This document shows positions 1-8,316 of a stretch of DNA of 64,000 nucleotides, one piece after another. Under the pieces are notes generated by a model, which searched no databases, was not told the origin of the DNA, and saw only the letters and a program-made list of their open reading frames with translations. Location: positions 1,674,001 to 1,738,000 of the forward strand of contig NZ_CP012552.1 of the NCBI RefSeq assembly GCF_004803855.2, in the 5' to 3' direction. The position numbers and the translations under genes are program-made. The stretch's first letter is position 1. Every line of letters begins with the position of its first letter. The DNA comes from Campylobacter sp. RM16192 (GTDB lineage Bacteria > Campylobacterota > Campylobacteria > Campylobacterales > Campylobacteraceae).

Positions 1-549
1 GGGTACTCCACTTAAAACAGCAACCGAATAGCTATCGTCCCAACTAGATAAAATTTCTTGCGCTCTTGTTGTGCTTAAAGCCTTTTCATAGTCGCTTCTG
101 TTTACCTTGGTATCTTTTAAAATTTTATTTATATACTCGTTTTTGTCACTAAATTGTTCGTTTTTGTCGTGATATGATCTATAAATGGCAAATTTTGCTC
201 TTTTAAACAGAGATTTATCATCAAAATAGCCTATATTTTTCTCCTCATCAAGTGAGATCATAGAGGCTAAAATTCCGCTAACAGTCTCGCCAAATTCACC
301 TTTTGACTTTAGATGATAAGGTATAAATTTAACTCCATCAAGTTTAGACATTACTTTTTGAGTTACGCCTTTATCAAATTTATAGCAGTGCGAGCAAGCG
401 TAGCTAAATACTTTAGTAAGAGTATTATCGCCTACCGAAAGCGGTCTTTCGAGCACCTTATATTCTATCCCGTCGGTTAGAGCAAAAGCGCAGGAGCTAA
501 AAAGCCCAAGTGTAGCCAAAACCTTTATAAATTTAGTAAAAATTTTCAT
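1..549 (-). CDS. DsbA/DsbL-type periplasmic thiol:disulfide oxidoreductase (3' end outside window)
   Basis: Thioredoxin-fold oxidase that introduces disulfides into exported proteins. The ATG is at 547-549 and the frame stays open for 183 codons to the window edge, so the C-terminus is missing. Residues 1-23 form a signal peptide (MKIF, hydrophobic core, then AFA). The active site is Cys52-Ser-His-Cys55. The last visible residues are Gly-Val-Pro, which fits the cis-proline loop of DsbA proteins. It lies downstream of the arylsulfate sulfotransferase on the same strand, after a DUF3137 gene. In other bacteria AssT is paired with a dedicated DsbL because it needs one disulfide; this AssT keeps the two cysteines. 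DsbA and DsbL cannot be told apart without the missing end. Confidence 0.88.
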   Translation of the reverse strand, partial: MKIFTKFIKVLATLGLFSSCAFALTDGIEYKVLERPLSVGDNTLTKVFSYACSHCYKFDKGVTQKVMSKLDGVKFIPYHLKSKGEFGETVSGILASMISLDEEKNIGYFDDKSLFKRAKFAIYRSYHDKNEQFSDKNEYINKILKDTKVNRSDYEKALSTTRAQEILSSWDDSYSVAVLSGVP

Positions 550-651
550 ACAACTCCTTATTAGTCCTGATATTTTATGAAATACTATAAAAGAAATGAT
601 AAATTTGAGGTTAAAACATTATCTGCCAAATTCGCAAATAATCCGTATAAA

Positions 652-1590
652 TCAACTATAAATTTTAGTTAATTTTAATATCCTAATAATGTCAAACATG
701 CCATCTAAATCGGCTTTTATCTTTTTGTCTAATTTTTTACTTACAATGTTCTTATGAATATCAGGCTCAAAGCTATCAATGCCTCTATTAATCTTTATAT
801 AAATTCGCCCGTCAACAAAGCTTAATCCGATAGGTACTCTCATATACTTAGCAAGCTTTATAATAGCCTCCATTAAAGCCGGACTTAGTATATACATCGC
901 ATTTTGGATATCTGTGGTATAAACTCTAAAAAGTTCGTTAAATTCAGCATTATCAACGATAAATTGTTTAGCTACGGGATCATGCGGCTTGCCTTTTGCT
1001 AGCACAAAGGTTTTTGACTCTATCTTTTTATTAAAATCAGCCATAAAAAATATTCCCTTAAAAAACCTTATCTCAACACTCTCTTGCTCCATAGTTACGG
1101 GATTAAAGAAACTATCTTTACCGATTAAATTTAAATCGCTAAAGCTAAATTTGACTCCGTCTATCTCTCCGCTTACAAGATCATTTCCAAACTGTTCGGT
1201 TATGCTAAAGAACAATCTACTTTGCATAATATAAAATAAATTTATATGATTATTCATCTCATATTTAAACCCAAGCGAGTTAAAATAGATTTCAAGATAG
1301 AATTTTTTATATTTTTTCGCAAATTCACTTTTTTCCTTTTTTGCAAAATAAAAGAAAAGATTATGATAAAAGATATAAGCAATGATCAAAGAGAGCATGA
1401 GAGCTAAAATTTGACCTAAATTTTTGCCTTTTATGAAACCAAATTGAGTATTTAATGGAACCTCGGTAAAAATTTCATACAAAAAGTAAAAAATAAATAC
1501 AAATATTATGAAAGTTACAAATATGCGATACGAGAAAAATTTAGAAAGTATCAGTTTTCGCTCTTTTTCAAGCTCAAGTAGTGTCTTCAA
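652..1590 (-). CDS. DUF3137-like membrane protein
   Basis: About 312 residues. Two adjacent hydrophobic helices (roughly residues 23-43 and 62-86) are followed by a soluble C-terminal domain without recognisable catalytic motifs. The length and the layout of an N-terminal helical pair plus a mixed C-terminal domain resemble DUF3137 proteins, whose function is unknown. No ATG is available near the 5' end. A TTG at 1594-1596 abuts the AAAGG sequence and cannot be spaced properly, so I prefer the in-frame TTG at 1588-1590, six bases downstream of AAAGG. The gene lies between astA and the dsbA-like gene but is separated from astA by a hairpin, so it may be transcribed independently. Confidence 0.7.
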   Translation of the reverse strand: MKTLLELEKERKLILSKFFSYRIFVTFIIFVFIFYFLYEIFTEVPLNTQFGFIKGKNLGQILALMLSLIIAYIFYHNLFFYFAKKEKSEFAKKYKKFYLEIYFNSLGFKYEMNNHINLFYIMQSRLFFSITEQFGNDLVSGEIDGVKFSFSDLNLIGKDSFFNPVTMEQESVEIRFFKGIFFMADFNKKIESKTFVLAKGKPHDPVAKQFIVDNAEFNELFRVYTTDIQNAMYILSPALMEAIIKLAKYMRVPIGLSFVDGRIYIKINRGIDSFEPDIHKNIVSKKLDKKIKADLDGMFDIIRILKLTKIYS

Positions 1591-1642
1591 ACGCAACCTT
1601 TAAATTTGAGTCATTATATCAAATTTAAGCTCTCAAAGAGGA

Positions 1643-1670
1643 TTAACGCGGCCAAATTTAGCCGCGTTAA
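1643..1670 (-). terminator. Hairpin downstream of arylsulfate sulfotransferase gene
   Basis: Perfect 10-bp G+C-containing stem, TTAACGCGGC paired with GCCGCGTTAA around an 8-nt loop. It starts seven bases after the astA stop codon. The following T-run is weak, so efficiency is uncertain. Confidence 0.7.
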
Positions 1671-1676
1671 AAGATG

Positions 1677-3455
1677 TTAGTATTCAAATATATTTGGATT
1701 TATTACAAGCGAGCGATAAGCCACGTCGTCCCTTGACGCAGACTCAACGTCCATTTCAAATTTGATCTCATTTGTCTTTGGATCGATCTCGATTAGAACC
1801 ATTTTGATAGTCTTATCAGGGCGAAGCAAATTTACGTTTGAGCTTGAGATGTAGTAAGTCTTTTTATCTTTTTGCCACTCGGTGTTGCTGGTAACCGCGC
1901 TATAAAACTCAAATCCGCGCTCTTTGCCAAATTCCCAAGTTTGCTCAACGGTCAAATTTTTCTCATCTATTTTGTATTCAACTGCGCGGGAGTATTTATC
2001 CTCTTTAAATGCAGGCTGCTCCATACCGCGACCATCACCGTTATCAAATACGCTTAAATACTTGATGTTGCCCTTGTTTTCGTATCTGCCGGTTAGCCAA
2101 GCGGTGTGCTGCGTCCAAGACCAGTCAAACTCGCCTTCGCATTTAGAATTTTCGCATTTGATCTTTTTGCCGTTTTTATCAACCGGAACCAAAACTTTAG
2201 CCTTAAAGTCATCGCTCCAGCCTTCAGGGCTTGCAAGTATCCATTTGACCTTTTTATCTTTGCCGATTTTTACGATGCCTTGGTGGCGAAGTGAAAGGAT
2301 GATGCCCTCATCGGTTGGATCATACGAGATGGAATTTACGTGAGCCCAGTTGTGTCCTGTGCCGGTGCCGATCTTATCTCCAAACGGAGCATCCGAGCTA
2401 GCGTCGATCTCTTTTGCGTTCATGTCGATGTTTAGACAAACAGCACGAGGATCAAGCGCTTTGATAAGGTTGCTTCTATAGATGTTGTTGCCAAAAATTT
2501 CGTTTAGATCCCACTCGTTTACTACCTTGCCTGTGCCGTCAAGCTCGATGATATGATCGCGAACTGTGTGTGAAATTTGACCGTCTTTGTGATGATAGTT
2601 ATATTTACCGACGCGAAGAAGCAAGTGATCGCCCTTAATCGGCAATACCTCGTGGCTTAGATCGATATATCCGCGCGGTAAAATTCTCTCATAGACTTGC
2701 TTGCCCATAAGGTCATATCGCATATATTTTTGCGACATACCAAAACTTAGATCACCGTTTGGCAGCTGATGAAAGCCCATCATCATGCCTGTATTTTCGA
2801 CATTTCTCTCTCGGCGATCGTAAAATTTAGCGTAGTCAAGATACCATCTAACCTCGCCTGTGGTATCAACGATATAGTTTTCTGTGTAGTCATTCCAGCT
2901 AGCAGCACCGCCGTATCCGCTTCGCCAATCAAACGGCTTATAAATTCCGGTAATTGTGTTGTTGATAAGATAGAGTCTGTCTTTAAATTCAGGATCAACT
3001 TTCTTTGGAACTCTCTTTTGCATATGCTCAAATCTAAAATCGCGGCTTAAGGTTACGATTGGTTGAGCGTAAATTTTATACATCTCCTTTTTCTTTTCGC
3101 CTTTAAATGTATAGCTCACCTCAACTTGGTTTAGGTAGTCAGGATATAGCCCCCAGATAGGCACGCCGTCGTGGTTTAAAAGAGCGTTTTGCGAGACGTT
3201 GTAGTTGATATCAACTCCTCCGTTTGGCTTGCCAAGTACACGCACGTGGATATCGGTTATATCTTTACCTGCACGATCTACTATAGCAGTAAGCGGTGCT
3301 ACATCATAAGGGTTTATGAAGACTTGTCCGAGCTCGCCTTGCTTTTTGATCTGATGGGCTAGAACTCCCGAATTTGCAGGCGTAGGAATAATAAAAAACA
3401 TAGACGAAGATAAGCCTAATGCAAGCGCAGCAGAAACTAATGAGATTTTTTTCAT
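1677..3455 (-). CDS. astA: Periplasmic arylsulfate sulfotransferase AssT/AstA
   Basis: 592-residue AssT enzyme that moves a sulfuryl group from a phenolic sulfate ester to a phenol in the periplasm, using a sulfohistidine intermediate. A signal peptide covers about residues 1-29. Residues matching the active site described for E. coli AssT are present with constant offset: His268 (DLSHEV), His372 (NWAHVN), Arg390 (SLRHQG) and the catalytic His450 (WTQHTAW). Cys434 and Cys439 match the pair that forms the essential disulfide. Length is typical and the gene looks intact. A DsbA-like oxidase lies two genes downstream, as in the C. jejuni astA neighbourhood. The start is ATG with an AAGGA-type site about seven bases upstream. 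Confidence 0.95.
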   Translation of the reverse strand: MKKISLVSAALALGLSSSMFFIIPTPANSGVLAHQIKKQGELGQVFINPYDVAPLTAIVDRAGKDITDIHVRVLGKPNGGVDINYNVSQNALLNHDGVPIWGLYPDYLNQVEVSYTFKGEKKKEMYKIYAQPIVTLSRDFRFEHMQKRVPKKVDPEFKDRLYLINNTITGIYKPFDWRSGYGGAASWNDYTENYIVDTTGEVRWYLDYAKFYDRRERNVENTGMMMGFHQLPNGDLSFGMSQKYMRYDLMGKQVYERILPRGYIDLSHEVLPIKGDHLLLRVGKYNYHHKDGQISHTVRDHIIELDGTGKVVNEWDLNEIFGNNIYRSNLIKALDPRAVCLNIDMNAKEIDASSDAPFGDKIGTGTGHNWAHVNSISYDPTDEGIILSLRHQGIVKIGKDKKVKWILASPEGWSDDFKAKVLVPVDKNGKKIKCENSKCEGEFDWSWTQHTAWLTGRYENKGNIKYLSVFDNGDGRGMEQPAFKEDKYSRAVEYKIDEKNLTVEQTWEFGKERGFEFYSAVTSNTEWQKDKKTYYISSSNVNLLRPDKTIKMVLIEIDPKTNEIKFEMDVESASRDDVAYRSLVINPNIFEY

Positions 3456-3672
3456 ATCTATCCTTTCTGTAATAAATTCAAAGCAAAATATAATCTAATT
3501 TATAGATAAACTTAAATTTTATATACTACTAATATCATATTTTAAGTATTTTACACTAAATTTAAGATTATTTGTCAAATAAAGATTTACTGGATTGTCT
3601 TAAGTTTATGAAATTAAATTTATCTATGCTATACGCACTATTATTTAAGCTAAATTCATTATTAATTTTAGC

Positions 3673-3678
3673 TATAAT
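3673..3678 (+). promoter_or_regulatory. Probable -10 element for tautomerase/Bcp operon
   Basis: TATAAT lies 24 bp before the tautomerase ATG in very A/T-rich DNA, as usual for sigma-70 promoters in Campylobacter. A good AAAGGAG ribosome site follows at about 3691-3697. Confidence 0.5.
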
Positions 3679-3702
3679 CATTTAAATTTAAAAGGAGAAA
3701 AA

Positions 3703-3903
3703 ATGCCCTTTGTAAACATAAAAGTTTCAGCGCCCGAGCCTACCAAAGAGCAAAAAAAGCAAATTATCGCCGAAGTTACGGACACTCTAGTAAGAACGCT
3801 AGGTAAAGACCCTGCTGCGGTGCTTGTGATGATAGAAACACTTGAAGCAGAAAGTATCGGCAAAAGCGGACTTAGTTTAGAAGATTTAAGGAGTAAAAAA
3901 TGA
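3703..3903 (+). CDS. 4-oxalocrotonate tautomerase family protein
   Basis: 66-residue member of the tautomerase superfamily. These proteins use the N-terminal proline, exposed after removal of Met, as general base in keto-enol tautomerisation, and form small oligomers. Pro2 is present (MPFVNIKV), followed by the usual beta-alpha-beta layout, and the length is typical. The physiological substrate in Campylobacter is unknown; no catechol meta-cleavage genes are visible, so the 4-oxalocrotonate name reflects family only. The stop overlaps the bcp start by four bases (ATGA), implying coupled translation and a shared transcript. Confidence 0.9.
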   Translation: MPFVNIKVSAPEPTKEQKKQIIAEVTDTLVRTLGKDPAAVLVMIETLEAESIGKSGLSLEDLRSKK

Positions 3904-4430
3904 GTTGCAAGAAAAAAGAAGCTTGCGAAGTAAAGAGTGAATTTAGCAAAGAGGATATAGAGCGCAAAGTAACGCTTGCAACAGGCGATAAAGCGCCAAA
4001 TTTCAGCCTTGAAAATCAAGATGGAGTAAGTGTGAATTTAAAAGATTTCATCGGCAAAAATGTCGTGCTTTATTTTTATCCTAAAGATAACACTCCGGGA
4101 TGCACTACCGAGGCTTGCGAATTTAGCGCGATTTATGATGATTTTATCGCTCAAGACACTGTTATAATCGGCGTAAGCCCTGATAGTGTAAAAAGTCACT
4201 CAGGCTTTATAGAAAAGCAAAATTTAAAGCACATTTTACTAAGCGATGCGAATAAAGAGGTGGCAAAACTTTACGGAGTTTGGCAAGTGCGCAAAAACTA
4301 CGGCAAAGAGTATCTTGGCATAGTTCGCACAACTTTTGTGATAGACAAAAAAGGCAAAATCGCTAAAGTTTATAAAAGCGTAAAAGCCAAAGAACACGCC
4401 GCAAAAGTGCTTGCTGACCTAACTAAGTAA
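3900..4430 (+). CDS. bcp: Thioredoxin-dependent peroxiredoxin Bcp
   Basis: Peroxiredoxin of the Bcp/PrxQ group, reducing hydroperoxides with electrons from thioredoxin. The motif around residues 65-73 (TPGCTTEAC) has the peroxidatic Cys68 and a second cysteine five residues later (Cys73), as in the Bcp resolving arrangement. At 176 residues it is about 20 longer than usual because of an N-terminal extension (MSCKKKEACEV) with two extra cysteines ahead of the conserved ATGDKAPNF start of the fold. No internal ATG gives a shorter form. The four-base overlap with the tautomerase supports this start. The extension could bind metal or be unstructured; its role is unknown. Confidence 0.92.
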   Translation: MSCKKKEACEVKSEFSKEDIERKVTLATGDKAPNFSLENQDGVSVNLKDFIGKNVVLYFYPKDNTPGCTTEACEFSAIYDDFIAQDTVIIGVSPDSVKSHSGFIEKQNLKHILLSDANKEVAKLYGVWQVRKNYGKEYLGIVRTTFVIDKKGKIAKVYKSVKAKEHAAKVLADLTK

Positions 4431-4439
4431 AATAAATTC

Positions 4440-4468
4440 AAAGGAGTCAAATTCATATCGACTCCTTT
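4440..4468 (+). terminator. Hairpin after bcp
   Basis: AAAGGAGTC pairs with GACTCCTTT (9 bp) around an 11-nt loop, starting ten bases after the bcp stop. No strong T-run follows, so it is a candidate terminator only. Confidence 0.5.
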
Positions 4469-4743
4469 GCAGAAACTATTTCATAACATCTTAAAATTAA
4501 ATTAATATATAAAATATAATTTATTGTAAAAATTTAAAATATTTTACTTAAATATAGAAATTTTTGCTATATATTTAAATTTCATAAAAGTATTTTTGTA
4601 GTAAAATACATTTCATACATTAATTCTTATATTTTAGCTTTTTTAATAAAACTACCTATACAATATCACGAAAGTTAAATTAATATTATTATGGTAATAC
4701 TAATTTAATAATAGTACTAATAAATAAATATCAGGAGGTTTGT
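4469..4743 (+). other. A/T-rich leader without a gene
   Basis: About 275 bases of very A/T-rich DNA between the bcp hairpin and the hydrogenase remnant. I see no gene. It ends in an unusually strong ribosome binding site (AGGAGGT at about 4733-4739) for the truncated hydrogenase frame, so the original leader seems preserved. Confidence 0.6.
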
Positions 4744-5181
4744 ATGCTTAGTGTCTATAAGATCAAAACTTTCCCTCCGGCACCAGATTCAAGAGGTGGG
4801 GAAGCTGAATTTGAAGGTACTTATAGAAAGGGCGAATTACGCGGTATTATCAAAATAGACCAAGACAATTGCGTCGGATGCGATACCTGTCGCTCCTTTT
4901 GTCCTACAGATGCCATAGACGGCTCTCTTGGAGTTGCTCACAAAATAGATCAAAATTTATGTGTAGCCTGTGGTCAGTGTCTTATCAACTGCCCATTTGC
5001 GGTTATCGAGCAAATGAGCTTTGTCGATGAAGTTATGGCTAAGCTTGAGGATAAAAAGACCTTTGTCGTAGCCCACCCTTCTCCTGCAGTGCGTGTCTCT
5101 TTGGCTGAAGAATTTGGAGGCAAACCAGGAGAGCTAACGATAAATAAGATGTATAACGCCTTTGAAAAAGCGGGCTTTTGA
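4744..5181 (+). pseudogene. Truncated [FeFe] hydrogenase large subunit (ferredoxin domain plus start of H-cluster domain)
   Basis: 145 residues. Two [4Fe-4S] ferredoxin motifs lie at about residues 43-88 (CVGCDTCRSFC then CVACGQCLINC). The start of the H-cluster domain of iron-only hydrogenases follows (FVVAHPSPAVRVSLAEEFG). The frame stops soon after KMYNAFEKAGF, before any of the cysteine motifs that bind the H-cluster, whereas full large subunits are around 400 residues or more. Proton reduction or H2 oxidation is therefore not possible, though a ferredoxin-like protein could still be made from the strong AGGAGGT site. No small subunit or HydEFG maturases are in the window. I read it as a deletion remnant. 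Confidence 0.82.
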
Positions 5182-5192
5182 TAAATAAAACC

Positions 5193-5312
5193 ATGATGAA
5201 AAACCGCATGCAAAAAGCCTCACACGCCATAGTGCCCATAACAAACTACGGCATCATCATCTCACTTTGTCAGGGCGTGCTGAATAGAGTGGCTGAAATT
5301 TTTAAAAAATAA
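5193..5312 (+). other. Short orphan frame after hydrogenase remnant
   Basis: 39-codon open frame (starts MMKNRMQKAS, ends RVAEIFKK) in a different frame from the hydrogenase remnant and 11 bases downstream of its stop. Codon composition looks protein-like, and it has no strong ribosome site of its own. It may be the tail of a gene joined here by the deletion that truncated the hydrogenase. I cannot identify the parent gene. Confidence 0.3.
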
Positions 5313-5410
5313 TATACGATTAAACTATTTGTATATAAGTCAAAAAAACGAAGTTAAAAATTAAAGACTAGTTTGTACAAAACAATCTGTCAATATGCCT
5401 CTTTATTTTC

Positions 5411-5470
5411 TAACTTCACTACACAAATTTCAAGACACTAAAATTATAATTTCTATTATTCTAACTTTTT
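5411..5470. repeat. 60-bp dispersed repeat, copy 1
   Basis: Sixty bases beginning TAACTTCACTACACAAATTT and ending CTATTATTCTAACTTTTT are identical to 51080-51139 in the same orientation. Similarity continues a few bases on each side if single-base gaps are allowed. No protein-coding frame is convincing. The rest of 5313-5581 is A/T-rich without a gene. Confidence 0.9.
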
Positions 5471-5581
5471 TATTTTTCGAAAAATGTAAAATAAAAGATA
5501 AGAACGTGAAATTAATACTTTTCATTGTTAAGATTATAGCAGATGATTTAATATTACCTAAAATGTTGTTTTTAAAAGTTT

Positions 5582-5600
5582 AAAAACAAGATCTTGTATT
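5582..5600 (-). terminator. Terminator of tRNA operon
   Basis: The 12-bp palindrome ACAAGATCTTGT (5586-5597) lies just past the CCA end of tRNA-Leu on the minus strand and is followed there by a T-run, giving a plausible Rho-independent terminator for the five-tRNA operon. Confidence 0.6.
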
Positions 5601-5605
5601 TTAAA

Positions 5606-5690
5606 TGGTGCGGATGAAAGGACTTGAACCTTCACGCCGTGAGGCACCAGATCCTAAGTCTGGCGTGTCTGCCAATTTCACCACATCCGC
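5606..5690 (-). tRNA. tRNA-Leu (anticodon UAG)
   Basis: 85 nt, class II tRNA with long variable arm. The acceptor stem GCGGATG pairs with CATCCGC, followed by A and an encoded CCA. The anticodon stem CCAGA/TCTGG encloses CTTAGGA, giving anticodon UAG. Last of five tRNA genes in minus-strand order. Confidence 0.95.
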
Positions 5691-5739
5691 ACGTGTATAA
5701 AGAATGAAAGTTTATCTAAAAAATCTTAAATAAACCAAA

Positions 5740-5816
5740 TGGTACGCCCAAGAGGATTCGAACCTCTGACCTACGGCTTAGAAGGCCGTTGCTCTATCCA
5801 GCTGAGCTATGAGCGC
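5740..5816 (-). tRNA. tRNA-Arg (anticodon UCU)
   Basis: 77 nt. Anticodon stem ACGGC/GCCGT encloses CTTCTAA, giving anticodon UCU. The T-loop TTCGAAT and an encoded CCA are present. Confidence 0.95.
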
Positions 5817-5827
5817 ATGAAAACAAG

Positions 5828-5904
5828 TGGTGCGCCCGATAGGAGTCGAACCCATAACCTACAGATCCGAAGTCTGTCGCTCTATCCAATTGAGCTACGA
5901 GCGC
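5828..5904 (-). tRNA. tRNA-Arg (anticodon UCG)
   Basis: 77 nt. Acceptor stem GCGCTCG pairs with CGGGCGC. Anticodon stem ACAGA/TCTGT encloses CTTCGGA, giving anticodon UCG, which decodes CGA. CCA is encoded. U rather than A at position 34 means it is not the usual ACG/inosine arginine tRNA. Confidence 0.92.
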
Positions 5905-5909
5905 CAAAG

Positions 5910-5986
5910 TGGGGTGAGTGATGGGAATTGAACCCACGACCCTCAGGACCACAATCTGATGCTCTAACCAACTGAGCTACACTCAC
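5910..5986 (-). tRNA. tRNA-His (anticodon GUG)
   Basis: 77 nt. Acceptor stem GTGAGTG pairs with CACTCAC, followed by discriminator C and CCA. The preceding base (5987) supplies the G-1 typical of histidine tRNAs. The anticodon loop TTGTGGT gives GUG. Confidence 0.95.
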
Positions 5987-5994
5987 CACATAGA

Positions 5995-6072
5995 TGGTCG
6001 GGGTGAAAGGATTCGAACCTTCGGCCCCTTGGTCCCAAACCAAGTGCGCTAACCAGACTGCGCTACACCCCG
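5995..6072 (-). tRNA. tRNA-Pro (anticodon UGG)
   Basis: 78 nt. Acceptor stem CGGGGTG pairs with CACCCCG. Anticodon stem CTTGG/CCAAG encloses TTTGGGA, giving UGG. Encoded CCA. First gene of the five-tRNA cluster in the direction of transcription. Confidence 0.95.
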
Positions 6073-6215
6073 AAGTAATGTGTACCTACTTCATTGAAAA
6101 AGCGCATTTTAACTAAAAATTAAACTAATGTCAATAAAATTTAGATTAAATTTGCATTTTTATTTAAATAAAAAATTTTGATATTTTTTACTAACCAAAA
6201 AAGATTACATAATTA

Positions 6216-6884
6216 CTAAATTCTAAATTTTACGAGCTCATCTTTTATGCTTTTTTCAACGCGAAAGCTATCTCTTATTTTTGAAATCGTCTTGTTTTGT
6301 ACAAATTTGTCAAGCCTTTTACTCTCAAGCAAATTTAAAACAGGCTCTTTAAATTTGATAAAAATTTCAGCTAAAGCCCACGACATAGCCATTTTGACAT
6401 AGTATCTCTCGTCTTTTTCGTTTATACAAATTTCAAAAAATTTATTAAGTTCAAATGCCGCCAAATTTCTCATATAATAAACATAGAAAAAGCGCTTTTC
6501 ATACTCCAAATTTGAGTCAAGACACTGTGAAAGAAGCAAATTTACAAATCTACTATCCTTAAATTTTATCGCGTCAAACTGATCGCAGATCGCCCAATTT
6601 AGCATAGTTTTTACAAATTCGCTTGCAAGAGCAAATTTACTCTCGTCATCTTTTAGATTGATGATTAAAAACGCTTTTATCGCAAATTCCTCATGAAAAA
6701 CAGGCTTAAAAAGACGAATTTCTTCTACGTCTAACTTGAGCGAAAAATCTTTGGCTATCTTTTTAAGCATAGGCGTTCTCACACCCAAAATTTGAGGCTG
6801 AGATATTAATTTTTGCGAAAAAATCCTAATTTTTTCTTCCTTATGAGTTTGTAAAATTTCAAATAAACTATCCTTAAACTCCAC
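6216..6884 (-). CDS. DNA alkylation repair protein, AlkD-like
   Basis: 222-residue, mainly alpha-helical protein resembling AlkD-type HEAT-like repeat glycosylases, which remove positively charged alkylated bases such as N7-methylguanine or N3-methyladenine. Family-like features are the N-terminal QILGVRTPMLKKIAKDF segment, the NWAICDQFDA segment around residue 97, and YVKMAMSWALAEIF near residue 160. Length matches the family. The start overlaps the end of the MATE transporter gene by 11 bp, so the two are probably cotranscribed. The catalytic residues were not checked by alignment, so lesion specificity is unknown. Confidence 0.85.
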   Translation of the reverse strand: MEFKDSLFEILQTHKEEKIRIFSQKLISQPQILGVRTPMLKKIAKDFSLKLDVEEIRLFKPVFHEEFAIKAFLIINLKDDESKFALASEFVKTMLNWAICDQFDAIKFKDSRFVNLLLSQCLDSNLEYEKRFFYVYYMRNLAAFELNKFFEICINEKDERYYVKMAMSWALAEIFIKFKEPVLNLLESKRLDKFVQNKTISKIRDSFRVEKSIKDELVKFRI

Positions 6885-8214
6885 CGCTATCCTTTTTGAG
6901 TAATTTTTTAAGCTTAAAATACATATAAACTAAAAAACATCCCGCCGTAAAATAGACGTTGAAAAACATGCCGATCCAAATATCTACAAGCACTCCTTTT
7001 AGCACGTAAACCACAAATGAAAATATGCAAATTTGAAGCACGATCAGTCGCATAGCGTTTAGCACAAACGCCATTGTAGGTTTTTTTATCGCTTGCAGGG
7101 CGCTGCCTGAGATATTTATGACTCCATACCCGAAAAATGCGAAAGAATTTATAAGAAGGTAGCTTTGTCCCGCACTTAAAACCTCGGCATTTGTATCAAA
7201 AAGCAAGATGATATAAGTGCCGCAAAACACGCAAAAAGTGCAGGCGAATAAACAAAAATAAAGTAAAATTTTAAGCGCGCATTTATAGCACTCTATCACA
7301 CGCTCATACTCTTTAGCGCCGAAATTTCGAGATATGATGCTAAGAACGGCGGCGGCTATACCGATAGTAGGCAGGGCGACGATCTGCTCTATCCTAAGCG
7401 CAATACCGTATCCGGCAACCGCGTTTGTGCCGTAATGGCTTATAAATTTTAGCAGTATCAGTCCGCCAAGCGACATGGAAAGATAGTTTAAGCATGCAGG
7501 AACGGCTTGCCTTAAAATCTTAGAGTAAATTCGCCAATCAGGCAAAAACATAGCCGGATTTTGAAAATCAATCATGCCCGTTTCGCGAACTTTTTTAGAT
7601 AGATAAAGAGTGCCTAAAAACTGCACGCTTGCCGTTGCAAAGGCTATCCCGCCCACTCCAAGATCAAAAATATATACATAGACATAGCAAAAAAGAGCGT
7701 TGATAAAAAGCCCCACAAACAGCCAATTTCTAAGCGTTTTTGTATCTCCAAGCGCGACCAAAACGCCGTTTAATCCCTTGATAGCCAAGAAAAACGGCGA
7801 AGCCAGAAAAATCACTCTTATATACTCAAGCGCTTCGCTTAAAAACTCATCGTTTGCACCTAAAAAAACGAGTAGTTTTGGGGTGATAATATATCCTAAA
7901 ATTCCCATCGTTATAGCAAAAAGAAGCACAAAAGCGACCCCTTTTTGAGAGTAAATTTTGGCTAGAAATTCCCTTCTTTGCCCAAGTGAATTTCCAATCA
8001 AGGCGGTAAGTGCGGAACCAAAGCCAAGCCCAATACCAACCACACTTAAGTAGAGTAAAAAACTCATCGACATGCCCGCAACCGCAGTGGTTGATATGGT
8101 TGAGGCAAAATAGGTGCCCGTGACGTTATAAAGCGTGTTAAACATCATAGCTAGACCTGCAGGCGTAGCTAAAGTGATAATAAGAGGATATATGGGATCT
8201 TTGGTTAAATTCAT
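6874..8214 (-). CDS. MATE family multidrug/toxin efflux transporter
   Basis: 446-residue inner-membrane protein with about twelve hydrophobic helices in two similar halves, the layout of MATE/NorM cation-driven exporters. The N-terminal part (PLIITLATPAGLAMMFNTLYN) matches the conserved first helix, and the second half opens with ILRQAVPACLNYLSMSLGG. Likely exports cationic organic compounds using a Na+ or H+ gradient; the substrate cannot be predicted. The start is ATG, and the gene probably leads a two-gene operon with the AlkD-like gene. Confidence 0.92.
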   Translation of the reverse strand: MNLTKDPIYPLIITLATPAGLAMMFNTLYNVTGTYFASTISTTAVAGMSMSFLLYLSVVGIGLGFGSALTALIGNSLGQRREFLAKIYSQKGVAFVLLFAITMGILGYIITPKLLVFLGANDEFLSEALEYIRVIFLASPFFLAIKGLNGVLVALGDTKTLRNWLFVGLFINALFCYVYVYIFDLGVGGIAFATASVQFLGTLYLSKKVRETGMIDFQNPAMFLPDWRIYSKILRQAVPACLNYLSMSLGGLILLKFISHYGTNAVAGYGIALRIEQIVALPTIGIAAAVLSIISRNFGAKEYERVIECYKCALKILLYFCLFACTFCVFCGTYIILLFDTNAEVLSAGQSYLLINSFAFFGYGVINISGSALQAIKKPTMAFVLNAMRLIVLQICIFSFVVYVLKGVLVDIWIGMFFNVYFTAGCFLVYMYFKLKKLLKKDSGGV

Positions 8215-8272
8215 GGGTTAGATTTTATCATAAATTTAAGCTAAGAATTTAGCCAGATAAGAAAATTTGACC

Positions 8273-8296
8273 CTTTTAGCCTCAAAAAGCTAAAAG
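8273..8296 (-). terminator. Hairpin between terC and MATE gene
   Basis: CTTTTAGC pairs with GCTAAAAG (8 bp) around an 8-nt loop, 20 bases beyond the terC stop on the minus strand. The stem is moderate and the trailing T-run is interrupted. Confidence 0.45.
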
Positions 8297-8316
8297 AGCC
8301 GCATTTATGATTGAGT

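Noticed and set aside
5395-5583. 62-codon open frame overlapping the 60-bp repeat
   Set aside because: No ribosome site and low-complexity A/T-driven residues; the other copy of the repeat does not keep the frame open.
5739-5921. Open frame across the tRNA cluster on the plus strand
   Set aside because: It is antisense to two complete tRNA-Arg genes; such frames are a frequent false prediction.
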